From the NCBI RefSeq assembly GCF_030124325.1, contig NZ_JASKLR010000003.1, forward strand, positions 503,370-567,369: a stretch of 64,000 bases of DNA. The letters are read 5' to 3'. The position numbers were made by a program, and so were the translations under genes. The stretch comes from Sinorhizobium sp. 8-89 (GTDB lineage Bacteria; Pseudomonadota; Alphaproteobacteria; Rhizobiales; Rhizobiaceae). Of the stretch, positions 16,500 to 25,866 are shown in pieces; the stretch's first letter is position 1; the number at the start of each line of letters is the position of its first letter. The notes under the pieces are model-generated. The model did no database searches and had not been told where the DNA came from. It was given only the letters and a program-made list of their open reading frames with translations.

Positions 16500-17383
16500 G
16501 CGACGAAATCCGTCTTGCGATAGCCCTGGAGGTAAAGGAGGGCCGTCAGATCGCCATGGTCGATGCGGATCTTCGCCTGCTCGGCCACCACCGGCTTTGC
16601 GTGCAACGCCACACCGCTGCCGGCAAGCTGCAGCATGCCGAGGTCGTTGGCACCGTCGCCGACGGCGATCACCTCGGCGGTCGAGATGCCGAGCCTGCGG
16701 GAAATATCGATGAGCGCATCGACCTTGGCCTGCTTGCCGAGGATCGGGTGAGCGACTTCGCCGGTCAGCATGCCGTCCTTTTCGATCAGCACGTTAGCGC
16801 GGTTCTCGTCGAAGCCGAGTTTTTCAGCGATAGGGCCGGTGAAGACGGTGAAGCCGCCGGAAACGAGGGCGGTGTAGTGGCCCTTGGCCTTCATGGTCGC
16901 GATCAGCTCGCGGCCGCCGGGCGTCAGCGTGATGCGCTTGGCGATCACCTCGCCGATGACACTGCCGGGCAGGCCCTTCAGCAGGCCCACGCGCTCGATC
17001 AGCGCCGGCTCGAAAGCGATTTCGCCGTTCATGGCGCGGGCGGTGATCGCGGCAACCTTTTCCTTCAGACCCACTTCGGCGGCAAGCTCGTCGATGCATT
17101 CCTGGCCGATCATGGTGGAGTCCATGTCGGCGATCAGGAACTTCTTGCGACGGCTTTCGGCATCCTGCACCGCGACGTCGACCGCGAAACCGTTTACCTC
17201 GGCGCGCAGATGCGTCTCGGCGGCGTCCGGATCGGTGCCGTCGGTGAGCGCGATGTCGCAGGCGATGCCGTCCGCCAGCCAATAGAGCCCGGACGCCTTT
17301 ACAGCGCTCGCCGCCGCCTCCGCCAGCGCAGGCGTCAGAACAGGATTTGACGGATTGGCGATAAGCGTGGCAACGAGAGCCAT
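16496..17383 (-). CDS. serB: Phosphoserine phosphatase
   Basis: 295 residues from the ATG at 17383 (AAGG nine bases upstream); the frame is open beyond that without a better start. N-terminal ACT-like regulatory part (1-75), then a HAD phosphatase: DMDST with nucleophile Asp86 and acid Asp88, SGG(F) near 180 and GDGANDLGML near 240. It releases serine from phosphoserine in the last step of serine synthesis. Its start codon overlaps that of miaA on the opposite strand. Confidence 0.97.
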   Translation of the reverse strand: MALVATLIANPSNPVLTPALAEAAASAVKASGLYWLADGIACDIALTDGTDPDAAETHLRAEVNGFAVDVAVQDAESRRKKFLIADMDSTMIGQECIDELAAEVGLKEKVAAITARAMNGEIAFEPALIERVGLLKGLPGSVIGEVIAKRITLTPGGRELIATMKAKGHYTALVSGGFTVFTGPIAEKLGFDENRANVLIEKDGMLTGEVAHPILGKQAKVDALIDISRRLGISTAEVIAVGDGANDLGMLQLAGSGVALHAKPVVAEQAKIRIDHGDLTALLYLQGYRKTDFVA

Positions 17384-18293
17384 GATCAAGAACCTTGAAA
17401 GAGATACGGACGCGATCCTGATAACCGGGCCGACCGCCAGCGGCAAGTCCGCGCTTGCGGTGGAGCTTGCGCGCCGGCATGGCGGCGTCGTTGTCAATGC
17501 CGACAGCATGCAGGTCTACGACACGCTGAAAGTCCTGACTGCCCGGCCGGACGAGGCGGAGATGGGCGGCATCGAGCATTTTCTCTACGGACACGTGCCG
17601 GCGGGCGCCGCCTATTCGACTGGTGCCTGGCTGCGCGAGGCCGAGGCGCTGGTTCAGCGACTGCGCAAGGAGGGGCGGTTGCCTGTCTTCGTCGGCGGCA
17701 CCGGGCTCTATTTCAAGGCGCTGACGGGCGGGCTTTCGGATATGCCGGGGGTACCGGCGGCGATCCGCGACACGCTGCGCACGCGGCTGAGGGACGAAGG
17801 CGCCGAGGCGCTCCATGGGGAGCTTGCCGACCGCGATCCCCAAGCCGCCGCGCAATTGCGACCCGGTGACGGACAGCGGATCGTGCGGGCGCTCGAAGTG
17901 ATCGAGGCGACCGGCAAGCCCATCCACTTCTTTCAGCAGAACCGTGGCCCGGTGATCGTCGACCCCGACCGGGCGCGGAAGATCGTCGTGCTGCCGGATC
18001 GTGCCGTCCTGCATCGCCGCATCGATCGGCGCTTCGAGATCATGCTTGAACGCGGCGCCGTCGACGAGGTGCGCGCGCTGCTTGCGCTCGACCTCTCGCC
18101 CGACATGCCGGTGATGAAGGCGATCGGCGTCCAGCAGATCGCAGCGATGCTGAGAGGCGAGATCAGCGAGGAGAAAGTCATCGCCACCGGGGCAGCAGCG
18201 ACGCGGCAATATGCCAAGCGCCAGATGACCTGGTTCCGCAATCAGCTCGATGAAAGCTGGGAGCGGATCGAGACGCCCGACGCCGTGCTCTAA
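17382..18293 (+). CDS. miaA: tRNA dimethylallyltransferase
   Basis: 303 residues. Transfers dimethylallyl from DMAPP to A37 of tRNAs that read UNN codons. P-loop GPTASGKS at 16-23, NADSMQVYDTL (substrate base contact region), VGGTGLYFKALTGGLSDMP, and YAKRQMTWFRNQ near the C-terminus are all family signatures. Start: ATG at 17382 with GAGAG just upstream; an upstream TTG at 17355 would extend into serB. The divergent overlapping starts with serB are unusual. Confidence 0.96.
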   Translation: MIKNLERDTDAILITGPTASGKSALAVELARRHGGVVVNADSMQVYDTLKVLTARPDEAEMGGIEHFLYGHVPAGAAYSTGAWLREAEALVQRLRKEGRLPVFVGGTGLYFKALTGGLSDMPGVPAAIRDTLRTRLRDEGAEALHGELADRDPQAAAQLRPGDGQRIVRALEVIEATGKPIHFFQQNRGPVIVDPDRARKIVVLPDRAVLHRRIDRRFEIMLERGAVDEVRALLALDLSPDMPVMKAIGVQQIAAMLRGEISEEKVIATGAAATRQYAKRQMTWFRNQLDESWERIETPDAVL

Positions 18294-18305
18294 GGGAGCG
18301 TGCGC

Positions 18306-18737
18306 TCAGACGATGCCGTGTTCCTTGAGCACAGCCTCCTCGTCGCCGCTGATCCAGCCGAAGATCTTCGGCTCGTCGTTGCGCACCTGGACGAGATAGT
18401 GGACCTCGAAATCGATGGTGACGTCCGGCCTGCTCTTCATATCGTAGGTTGATCGCCAATCGATCCTGACGAGGAAATGCTGGTTGTCGATCGGCGTGAT
18501 CGTGGTCTTGCGGATCTTCAATGCCTTGGTGCCGATCGCACGATAGCGGGCATAGCCCTGTGCCATCGACACCTTCAGGCTGTCGTCGTTCTTGCCCGCC
18601 AGAACGCCTGCAGGCGAGGCGGCGATGAACTCCGAGGCGAAAGCGAAGGTCGTCTCGCCGACATCCATTTCGTCGGCAAGCACCCGATTGGCCATGGTTT
18701 CGTATCGCGCGAAGAAGCGCCGGAGGGTCTCTTCCAT
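18306..18737 (-). CDS. NTF2-like (SnoaL-type) protein
   Basis: 143 residues, soluble. The helical N-terminus (ETLRRFFARYETMANR) followed by alternating strands (ALKIRKTTITPIDNQHFLVRIDWRSTYDMK ... VTIDFEVHYLVQVRNDEPKIFGWISGDEE) fits the nuclear transport factor 2 cone fold used by SnoaL-like proteins. Catalytic role, if any, unknown. AGGA lies upstream of the ATG. The miaA stop is 13 bases away on the other strand. Confidence 0.65.
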   Translation of the reverse strand: MEETLRRFFARYETMANRVLADEMDVGETTFAFASEFIAASPAGVLAGKNDDSLKVSMAQGYARYRAIGTKALKIRKTTITPIDNQHFLVRIDWRSTYDMKSRPDVTIDFEVHYLVQVRNDEPKIFGWISGDEEAVLKEHGIV

Positions 18738-18828
18738 CGTTCTGGTCCTGAATTTCGTCGAACAGATTGAATGAGAACGCTCTGCCGTGCCGCGCGGTTC
18801 CTGTAAAGCACCGGCCCGCGAGCCGCGA

Positions 18829-19176
18829 TCACTCGATCGGCGTCTGCTGGTGCTGCACGAGTTTCCAGCCCGCGCCGGTATCGCAATAGGTCGAGGTGCA
18901 ATAGGCGCCGTAAGGCTTTGTACCCGCGCGATAGCCTTCGGCGCAGTATCCGAGAACTAAGCAGCCATGCGCCGGACGGCCGACCGATCTTTCGGCCATG
19001 ATCACGCGATCCCATCGGGGTGCGCTCTCCAGACTATCGATGATCGAGGGCACCCGCATGAGACCGACCGGAGCAGGAAACGCCATGATGCATTGCTCAT
19101 CAAGCAGCTTGCGATACGTGTCCAAGCCTTCGAGCCAAAGCCGTTGCTCCAGATCCCAGGCGTGAGCGTCGTCCAT
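18829..19176 (-). CDS. NTF2-like hypothetical protein
   Basis: 115 residues, GGAGG upstream of the ATG. It starts with a helical stretch (DLEQRLWLEGLDTYRKLLDEQCIMAFPAPVGLM) and then strands ending GAGWKLVQHQQTPIE, the typical last strand of DUF4440/SnoaL-like proteins. Four Cys are present (C29, C72, C78 region, C88 region) without a recognisable metal motif. Function unknown; it may be paralogous in fold to the gene 90 bases downstream. Confidence 0.6.
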   Translation of the reverse strand: MDDAHAWDLEQRLWLEGLDTYRKLLDEQCIMAFPAPVGLMRVPSIIDSLESAPRWDRVIMAERSVGRPAHGCLVLGYCAEGYRAGTKPYGAYCTSTYCDTGAGWKLVQHQQTPIE

Positions 19177-19242
19177 GCCGTCCTCCGTTGCTCTTGGTGC
19201 GGCTACGCCGTCAACGCTCGAGAGGGTGCAAGGATCCAGCGT

Positions 19243-19638
19243 CTACGGCAGATTCAACTGCCAGGAGACGCCATATCGGTCGTTAATCCAGGTGAATTGA
19301 CGGCTGAAGCCGTAATTGGCGCGCGGCATCAGCACCCCACCACCTTCCGCGAGTGCCGAAGCAAGGCGTTCAAGTTCGTCCTCGTCGTCGCAGTCGACGA
19401 ACAGCGAGACGGCGGGCGTGAAACCGAATTCATGTTTCACCGGACTGTCGATGCACATGATGGTTTCGCCGGCGATCGACAGTTCCGCCTGCATGACCGA
19501 ACCCTCCGCGCCAACCTCACCCGGTCCGTAGCGATTGATGCTCACGATCTTCGCGCCGGAGAACAGCGACAGATAGAGGTTCATCGCTGCCTCGGCTTCG
19601 CCCTGGAACATCAAGAAAGGTTTCACGCTTTTTACCAT
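19243..19638 (-). CDS. VOC family (PhnB/glyoxalase-like) protein
   Basis: 131 residues from the ATG at 19638, chosen for GGAG seven bases upstream. Pattern of the PhnB/3-dmu-9_3-mt subfamily: KPFLMFQGEAEAAMNLYLSLF, IVSINRYGPGEVGAEGSVMQAEL, CIDSPVKHEFGFTPAVSLFVDCDDEDE and the terminal FTWINDRYGVSWQL. Function of these small VOC proteins is mostly unassigned. It follows the MBL hydrolase stop by 20 bases, so it may be the last gene of the minus-strand set running from 23.4 kb. Confidence 0.88.
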   Translation of the reverse strand: MVKSVKPFLMFQGEAEAAMNLYLSLFSGAKIVSINRYGPGEVGAEGSVMQAELSIAGETIMCIDSPVKHEFGFTPAVSLFVDCDDEDELERLASALAEGGGVLMPRANYGFSRQFTWINDRYGVSWQLNLP

Positions 19639-19658
19639 GACGGTTCTCCGAATATTGC

Positions 19659-21203
19659 TCACGTCGGGCTGTCGGACACGGTATATTCAAAGAAGAGGTC
19701 GGTCTCGACCCGTTGGAATTTATGCCACTCTGCGGCGCTGACGTCAGCCGGTTTTGCGACCCGGTCGAGATCGCTGCGGAAGACGCGGCCGCGGGCCTTC
19801 TGCTTCAGCCTGTCCTCGATGAAGCCGAGCGGATGCTCCCACGGGTTGTCCTTGTGCGCCGCCCAGGACGTATTGGCCGGGATCATCGCCACGAATTCGT
19901 CCTGGAAGGCCTCGCTTGCCAGCCAGGACAGGTTGGCATAATCCGCCGCCGCGCTGCCGTCGAGCGTCGCATTGTGGCTGCCGTGATGGCCGACCTTGTA
20001 GAGCACCGTGCGGCCGAGAAGGTCGCGCGCGGTGACGGTCCTGCCATCGACCGTCCATTTCAGCGGCGCCCAGGAGATCCAGTTGCCGCGCTGGGCGTCG
20101 CCCGTGAAGAGCAGCACCTTGCCGGTTCCGCGGAGCTCGATGGCGATGACCAGGCTCGTGTTGTTCACCTCGTCGTTCAATCTGAGGGCCAGCGTTTCCG
20201 CGCTCTCGAGCCAGTCATTGTCGATCTGCCGCCAGCCGGTGGGGCCGCTCTTGCCCTTCGCGCCATAGTGGTCGACGAAGAACGCCTTCAGGAACTTGTC
20301 GCGGCTCCGTTCAACGTCCCTGCGGGAAATGCCAAAGCGCGGATCGAAAGAGCGCCTGGCGCTTTCCGGGTCGCCCTCGACCGTAGCCGCGAGGAGGCTC
20401 AGTGTCGGGCCGTCGGCCGACAGCCTGAACTCTTCCTCGTCCTGCGGCTCCAGCGACAGCAGCAGTTCGACGTCGCGCGGCGGTCCAAGCGCGTAGACGC
20501 ACACGCCCTCCACGCCCGGCAACTGATAGGGCTCATGGTCCGGCCGCAGGAAAACAGGATCACCGGCGATCCGTCCGCGCAGATATTTGATGGCGCGCTT
20601 ATTGGTGATCCCTTCGATGGCGAGCGCTCCCTGCCTTCGGGCCGAGAGGGCGGGGTGGCGACGCCTGACCTCTTTCAGCCGTTCGCGAAGTTCGTCGGCG
20701 GCATCTTCTCCCGTCTCGAAGGAGAGAAGATCGCGCAGCATCGTGCGATTCGGCGAATGGACGCCGAAGCCCGCGCGATCGAGGCGCTCGTCGGCGCCCA
20801 TCAGAGCGAGCAGCGTATCGTGAAAACGTTCCCGCAGGCTGTTGGCAAACGGATCATCGTCGTCCTCGGTCCAGGCAAGCCAGAGTTCGCCGATCTCGAT
20901 CGCGTCGAAGCACGGTTTTCTTGTCGCGGGATCCTTTGCCGCGAAGCCGTTGACGTGATCCATGTGCTCATGGGTCACCAGTACCAGATCCAGCCGGTTG
21001 CCCGTGGCTTCGGCGATATCGGCAATCACCTTGTCGATCGTCTGCTCGGGCTTGACCTCGGAATTCGTCCACAGGCCGCAATCGATCAGCATATAGAAGG
21101 GACTTCCGTCGGCCTTGGGTGTCGCCAGAAGAAAGCAGTCGCCATGGCCCTGCCGATACATGCGTACCGTGACGCCGGACGCGGGGGCCTGCATTCTGGG
21201 CAT
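19659..21203 (-). CDS. MBL-fold metallohydrolase (ComEC-like domain), large
   Basis: 514 residues, GAGGAGG upstream. Metal-binding motif THEHMDH at 77-83, a second block LLFTGDA at 365-370 and KVGHHGSHNA at 403-412, the layout of the ComEC-type MBL domain. Unlike ComEC there are no membrane segments. Between the two metal blocks is an insertion of about 260 residues (95-345) of unknown nature. Such soluble enzymes are probably nucleases or phosphodiesterases. It begins 57 bases after the metallopeptidase gene and is probably co-expressed with it; the pair is discussed in the findings. Confidence 0.82.
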   Translation of the reverse strand: MPRMQAPASGVTVRMYRQGHGDCFLLATPKADGSPFYMLIDCGLWTNSEVKPEQTIDKVIADIAEATGNRLDLVLVTHEHMDHVNGFAAKDPATRKPCFDAIEIGELWLAWTEDDDDPFANSLRERFHDTLLALMGADERLDRAGFGVHSPNRTMLRDLLSFETGEDAADELRERLKEVRRRHPALSARRQGALAIEGITNKRAIKYLRGRIAGDPVFLRPDHEPYQLPGVEGVCVYALGPPRDVELLLSLEPQDEEEFRLSADGPTLSLLAATVEGDPESARRSFDPRFGISRRDVERSRDKFLKAFFVDHYGAKGKSGPTGWRQIDNDWLESAETLALRLNDEVNNTSLVIAIELRGTGKVLLFTGDAQRGNWISWAPLKWTVDGRTVTARDLLGRTVLYKVGHHGSHNATLDGSAAADYANLSWLASEAFQDEFVAMIPANTSWAAHKDNPWEHPLGFIEDRLKQKARGRVFRSDLDRVAKPADVSAAEWHKFQRVETDLFFEYTVSDSPT

Positions 21204-21260
21204 CGGTTCCTCCTCAAATCCGTTTGGCGGACGGCAAGCCGTGTCGAATTCTCTCGTCGG

Positions 21261-23396
21261 TCAGCTCCGCTGCCGGTGGAGATGAGCGAAAATCTCCGGT
21301 CGGAGGGGCTTGCTTCCGCCGGTGGTGAAGGCGTTTTCCCGGCTCCGCGCCTGTCTTGTGAGATATGCGCGCATTCGTTCGAGCGCTGCATCGTCGCAAA
21401 TGTCGCCGGGCGTGCGGATGACCCGCCGGATCTCGAAGGTTTCGGCGTCGATGAGCAGCGTGCAGCCACGGCGAAAATAGAAATCGTAGGGGCCTTTCGG
21501 CGGCTTGCCCTTGTCCGCTGCCTCCTGCATCTTCGGGTCGAGGTAGCCGTGGCGGGTCTGCGTCAGCTCGACGACATATTCGCGCTCGATCTGGTCGCGA
21601 TTGCCGCGGCGTGCGGCCATGCGAACACTGTGCACCTCGATTGCCGGGCCCGCGACGATCTTGCTGCGCCTGATGGTGGCCGGCGCGTCGGCATCCGTCC
21701 TGATGCGGATGATGTCGCGAAGCGGCGCGTTCTTGGCTTCGGTGATGAGCCCCCAGAACAGCCGCCCGTAGAGGTCGCGCGCCAACCATTCGACCTTGCG
21801 ATCTGCCTCGAGCCCGAGCTCCAGAAGGTTGCGGCTGAGAATTTCCCGGAGCGATGATTTCGGCCGCTTGGCGCTCTCCGGCAGGCGGTTGCCCATCGCC
21901 TTGTTCAGCTCCTCGAAGATTTCCCGTGCGGTGCGGTCCAGACCGTCCAGGAATTTCTGGCCCTCGCTGTCGGTGAAGTCGCCGCGGGTTTTGAGCTCAT
22001 CGATCATTTCGAGCGGGCGGGAAAGCAGATAGGCGACCTCGCCCTTGAGATCGGTCAGACGTGGGAAGGCGGCTTTGTAGTCGGCGGCCGCTTCGCCCAT
22101 CGTCGGCCAGAGCAGCGTCTGGACCGAGACGATCGGCATGTCGCGCGGAACGATGCCCCAGGCGATGAAGGCCTCCATCACCGCGACGCGATAATTGTGC
22201 TCGTCCTCGGGATAGAGATCGTGGTCGGCGGTGATGATCGCGCGCAGGTAGTCGCCGAAGGTAACGTCGACTGGTGGGCAATAATCGAGCGCGCGAATGC
22301 ACATCTGCAGGATGTGCCGGGCCGATTTCGATGCTTCGCGCGCCAGCCGGTTGACGAGGTCGGGATGCAGCGCGCCTGCCGGCAGGATTCCCGTGCCGCT
22401 CGACGCGATGCGCAGCAGGTCGGATATGCGCGCGCGGTAGATCGACAGGAATGCCCGGAACACGGCGGCCACCAGAATGGCGCCGCGGTCATGCACTTCC
22501 TCCGTCTCGCGCAGAAGCCTCGGATTGGGCTCGTGCGCCCGCCAGACGCCGTCCTTCCAGCCGCCGAGCGCGTCGCGCAGCGCCGTTCCGCGGCCGAGCA
22601 CCTGGCCGAATTCCTGGGCCAGCTGGCCAAGCAGGTTCTGGCTTTCGAGGTCGCCATGCGTGCGAGCGATCTGATCCTTCAACACGTCCGCATAGGAGAA
22701 ATGCTGGAAGATCGCGACGATATCGGCGAAGGCCTCGTGCAGCGCGAGCACGTCCGGATTGGTCGCCTCGCTGAAGCGGGGATGCATGCCGTCGAGCAGT
22801 GCGTGCGACGTTTCATGGGCGATGATGTCGTGGGAGAGGCAGGTGAATATGATGGTGCCGGCAGGTGCTCCCGACTGGCCTTCACCGGCTGCGAAATAGC
22901 CGAAGAGAAGGGCCTTCTTCTCGGGGCTGTAATAGGCGTTGGCGTCGCGCAGCGCATGCGGATAGATGCGCAGCCGCTGAACATATTGCGGATTGATCCA
23001 CCGGCCCTTCTCGTCCCGGTCGCGCCCCGCCCAGAGTGCGACCCGGCCGAGGGCACTTTCGAAATTGACGATGGTGTTCATCGCCACCGCATAGGTCATC
23101 TGCTGGTGGAATTGCGGGTTCCATTCCGCCGGTCGGAGACCATTGTCGGCAAGCAGGCCGGGATCGTGCAGGTTGACCGGTGCGTAGACCAGATCGAGCG
23201 ACGGATCGAAGTCGATCACCTCGATATATTCCCCGACGGGCCCGACGAACGGCATGCCGGGATCGAGCTTGTCCATTTCCCAGGGGATCGAAACGATCAC
23301 CTCATTGAGCGGCAGCGTTTCGTGTCGCCGCCCCATGCTCGGGTCGAAGGCGAAGATCCGGAGCTTGCGCGGAGGCATGGTCGACAAAACGGACAT
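21261..23396 (-). CDS. Large HEXXH (gluzincin-like) metallopeptidase
   Basis: 711 residues, GGGAGGAG upstream. Zinc motif HETSH at 194-198, followed 23 residues later by HEAFADI (Glu221), which matches the third ligand helix of thermolysin-type gluzincins (normally NEAxSDI about 20 residues on). No signal peptide or membrane segment, so it acts in the cytoplasm unless exported another way. The region after about 380 has no fold I recognise; residues 430-540 look helical. The substrate is unknown. The neighbouring MBL hydrolase gene follows in the same direction. Confidence 0.8.
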   Translation of the reverse strand: MSVLSTMPPRKLRIFAFDPSMGRRHETLPLNEVIVSIPWEMDKLDPGMPFVGPVGEYIEVIDFDPSLDLVYAPVNLHDPGLLADNGLRPAEWNPQFHQQMTYAVAMNTIVNFESALGRVALWAGRDRDEKGRWINPQYVQRLRIYPHALRDANAYYSPEKKALLFGYFAAGEGQSGAPAGTIIFTCLSHDIIAHETSHALLDGMHPRFSEATNPDVLALHEAFADIVAIFQHFSYADVLKDQIARTHGDLESQNLLGQLAQEFGQVLGRGTALRDALGGWKDGVWRAHEPNPRLLRETEEVHDRGAILVAAVFRAFLSIYRARISDLLRIASSGTGILPAGALHPDLVNRLAREASKSARHILQMCIRALDYCPPVDVTFGDYLRAIITADHDLYPEDEHNYRVAVMEAFIAWGIVPRDMPIVSVQTLLWPTMGEAAADYKAAFPRLTDLKGEVAYLLSRPLEMIDELKTRGDFTDSEGQKFLDGLDRTAREIFEELNKAMGNRLPESAKRPKSSLREILSRNLLELGLEADRKVEWLARDLYGRLFWGLITEAKNAPLRDIIRIRTDADAPATIRRSKIVAGPAIEVHSVRMAARRGNRDQIEREYVVELTQTRHGYLDPKMQEAADKGKPPKGPYDFYFRRGCTLLIDAETFEIRRVIRTPGDICDDAALERMRAYLTRQARSRENAFTTGGSKPLRPEIFAHLHRQRS

Positions 23397-23633
23397 TTAC
23401 TCCTCCCGGGAATTGCCGCCGCTATCTGCTGCCCAGTCGATGCATTCCTTGAAGTTCCGCCGCCTCGATATTGCAAAAGGATTCGTCCGCGTGACAGGAA
23501 TGTCAACTCACGATTGCAAGACCGGGTTGGCGGGTTTTCCGGAGTCGTTGACGGCGCGGTGGCTGCGCTCGTCGACGAGCACGGGAATAGGGTTACCCTT
23601 CCAGCCATTCGCAGCTTGCCGCGTCCGCGCAGC

Positions 23634-25715
23634 CTATTTGCGGATCAGGCTGCCGAGCGGACGTTTGAGCAGGCTTTCGCGCAGCGAGCCCTCGCGGCGA
23701 GGCTCGGCTGGCGGGTGCGCGGGGCGCGGATCCGGAGCATGCGGCCTGCCGTCTGCTTCCTTCTCGCCGGACAGGAGCTGCTCGCGGATCTGATTGAAAC
23801 GCTCGAGTTGTGGATTGACCGGATCCGGGCGCGGAAGCATGTCCGGCCGGTAGGGCTCGAACGTCGCCTCATTCCAGGCTTCGGCCTCCGGCAGGTCGGC
23901 GCCGTGGGCGGCCGCCGCCTGACTTGGCCCATCATCATCCTCGAGGATCGGAGCCTTGCTGCTCTGCGCCGCCATATAGCTCTGCTGGAAGCTCGAAATG
24001 TCGGGCCCCGATACCGCCCGCATCCGGCTGACGATCGACCGCAGGTCGACGCTCGGGGACTCGTCCTCGTCGACCTTATCGGTGATTCCGTGGGCGCGCG
24101 GCAGGCGCCGGTCGTCGACGCGGGTGAAGCGCATGCGCATCGGCACGGCGACCGCCTCGCCAAACGCGATGGCCTCGCCGTTGCCGATCGACGAAATAAA
24201 GCTGGTCGTGGAGATCGACGAATTCGAAATTGCCGAGCGGATGATCTCCTGGTCGCGATCGTTGGCAAGCCGCATGGCGAAGACGGTGGAGCACTGCGAC
24301 AGGATCGTCGGATCGAGCTCGCCGGGTCGCTGGGTGATGATGCCGAGCGAGACGCCGTATTTGCGGCCTTCCTTGGCAATGCGCGCGATCGCCTGGCGGG
24401 TCGGCAGGAAGCCGAGCGAGGGATCGGCGGGCACGTAGCGGTGTGCCTCTTCGCAGACGACCAGCATGTGCACGCCGCCATCGCTCCACAGGCCGATTTC
24501 GAAGGCCATGCGGCAGAGCACCGAGGCAACCGAATTGACGACTTCCGAGGGAATGCCGGCGAGTTCGAAGGTGGCGATCGGCCGGCCTTCGCCGGGAATG
24601 CGGAAAATCTTGGCGATCGTATCCTGGATCGTGTCGGTGATCGTGTTCGAGGAGAACATGAAGTGGTAGCGCGGATCGTTGATCGCGGAGACGATCTTGG
24701 TCTTGAGCGAGCGCAGATGCGGCTTGTCCGTGCGGCCTTCCAAGCGGCCGATGCGCTCGTCGATCATCGCCAGAAGATCGGCGATGCGATAGGGCACCGG
24801 CGTGTCGGCGGTGATCGAGCTCTTCTCGTTCTGGCGGCGCATCAGCCCGGATTCCCCGCCCTTGAAGGCCTTCTTCGCCTCGGGAATGACGTCGCGCAGG
24901 ATGTCGAGCTCTTCCGCCACCGGCGGCCGCCCGCGAAAGACGACCTCGGCGAATTCTTCCAGCCGGAAAAACCAGAAGGGGAGGTCCAGCGTATCCGTGT
25001 CGATGACGACCGCATGTTCCGGGAAGGCGGCGGCAAACTCGTTGTGCGGGTCCAGGATCAGCACGCGCAGCTTCGGATCGGCGGCGATCGCCTTGTTCAA
25101 GAGCAGCGTGACCGCGGTCGATTTGCCGACACCGGTCGTTCCGACGATGGCGAAGTGCTTGGCGAGCATCGACGGCACATGGATCGTGGCGTCGAGACTT
25201 TCGTCCTGCGTCAGCTTGCCGATGACGCAACTGTCCGTCTGGCTGGACTCGTAGATGCGGGCGAGGTCGGTGGCGCGGATGCGGTGGGCGATAGCGCCGA
25301 GATAGGGATATTGGCTGATGCCTGTCGAGAACGACTCGCGTCCGTCCGGACCGATGTGGACCTCGCCCATCAGTTCGACCTCGATGCGGAAGGTGTTGTT
25401 CGCCTGCTCGCCCCATTCGCTGGAGACGGTCTGCATGGCATAGACGAGTGCGACGACGCGGTTCGCGCCGACGGAAATGGAAATCAGGCGGCCGACCGAC
25501 CAGAGCTCCGTCAGCGAGGTTTCGCCGTTTTCGGCGATCGCGGCGATCGTTGCGCGCGAGCCGCTGCAGGCAACGACGCGACCGAGGAAACGGTTGCCCG
25601 GCTTCAAGACGTCACGACGATCCTCTACTCCCGCAGGATTCGAGGAATTGAGTTCTCTGTCGAGCAAAGCTGCACCTCGCGCGAATGGCGCCAAATCTGG
25701 CCGAACGGAAACCAT
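23634..25715 (-). CDS. HerA-like DUF87 ATPase
   Basis: 693 residues from the ATG at 25715 (TGGAAAAG upstream; a GTG two codons earlier is too close to it). A HAS-barrel-like N-terminal part (about 35-150) precedes a HerA/FtsK-type ATPase: Walker A GTTGVGKST near 192-200, Walker B MLVVCEEAHRY, sensor TQRPGELDPTILSQC and an arginine-rich C-terminus. HerA proteins are hexameric DNA translocases that work with NurA nucleases in repair or with effectors in defence. No NurA is adjacent. It sits 237 bases upstream of the peptidase on the same strand. Confidence 0.88.
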   Translation of the reverse strand: MVSVRPDLAPFARGAALLDRELNSSNPAGVEDRRDVLKPGNRFLGRVVACSGSRATIAAIAENGETSLTELWSVGRLISISVGANRVVALVYAMQTVSSEWGEQANNTFRIEVELMGEVHIGPDGRESFSTGISQYPYLGAIAHRIRATDLARIYESSQTDSCVIGKLTQDESLDATIHVPSMLAKHFAIVGTTGVGKSTAVTLLLNKAIAADPKLRVLILDPHNEFAAAFPEHAVVIDTDTLDLPFWFFRLEEFAEVVFRGRPPVAEELDILRDVIPEAKKAFKGGESGLMRRQNEKSSITADTPVPYRIADLLAMIDERIGRLEGRTDKPHLRSLKTKIVSAINDPRYHFMFSSNTITDTIQDTIAKIFRIPGEGRPIATFELAGIPSEVVNSVASVLCRMAFEIGLWSDGGVHMLVVCEEAHRYVPADPSLGFLPTRQAIARIAKEGRKYGVSLGIITQRPGELDPTILSQCSTVFAMRLANDRDQEIIRSAISNSSISTTSFISSIGNGEAIAFGEAVAVPMRMRFTRVDDRRLPRAHGITDKVDEDESPSVDLRSIVSRMRAVSGPDISSFQQSYMAAQSSKAPILEDDDGPSQAAAAHGADLPEAEAWNEATFEPYRPDMLPRPDPVNPQLERFNQIREQLLSGEKEADGRPHAPDPRPAHPPAEPRREGSLRESLLKRPLGSLIRK

Positions 25716-25828
25716 CTCCACTTTTCCAGATCACGCTCCAGGGTAACAACCGCGGTTTAACAAGTCGTTTCGCTGAATAGCGCGCGGATGTCCCCGTTCG
25801 ATCCGGTCGGAATGGCGTCCAAAAGCCC

Positions 25829-25857
25829 GTTGACGGGCAGGGCTTTTCTGTTTATCA
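25829..25857 (+). promoter_or_regulatory. Promoter for the ilvB leader transcript
   Basis: GTTGAC (25829-25834), 17 bases, TTATCA (25852-25857): a good -35 and a fair -10. The start would be near 25863, only a few bases before the leader-peptide ATG at 25867, suggesting a leaderless leader peptide. The -35 lies in the loop of an AAAAGCCC/GGGCTTTT inverted repeat (25821-25847). Confidence 0.5.
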
Positions 25858-25866
25858 AATCGCCCC

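Noticed and set aside
19713..21857. Long plus-strand frame of about 714 residues opposite the MBL gene
   Set aside because: Antisense shadow; no domain, no ribosome site, and the minus-strand gene has intact metal motifs.
22197..25760. Very long plus-strand frame of about 1187 residues opposite the peptidase and HerA genes
   Set aside because: Composition is typical of antisense shadow frames in GC-rich DNA; the minus-strand proteins carry clear family motifs.
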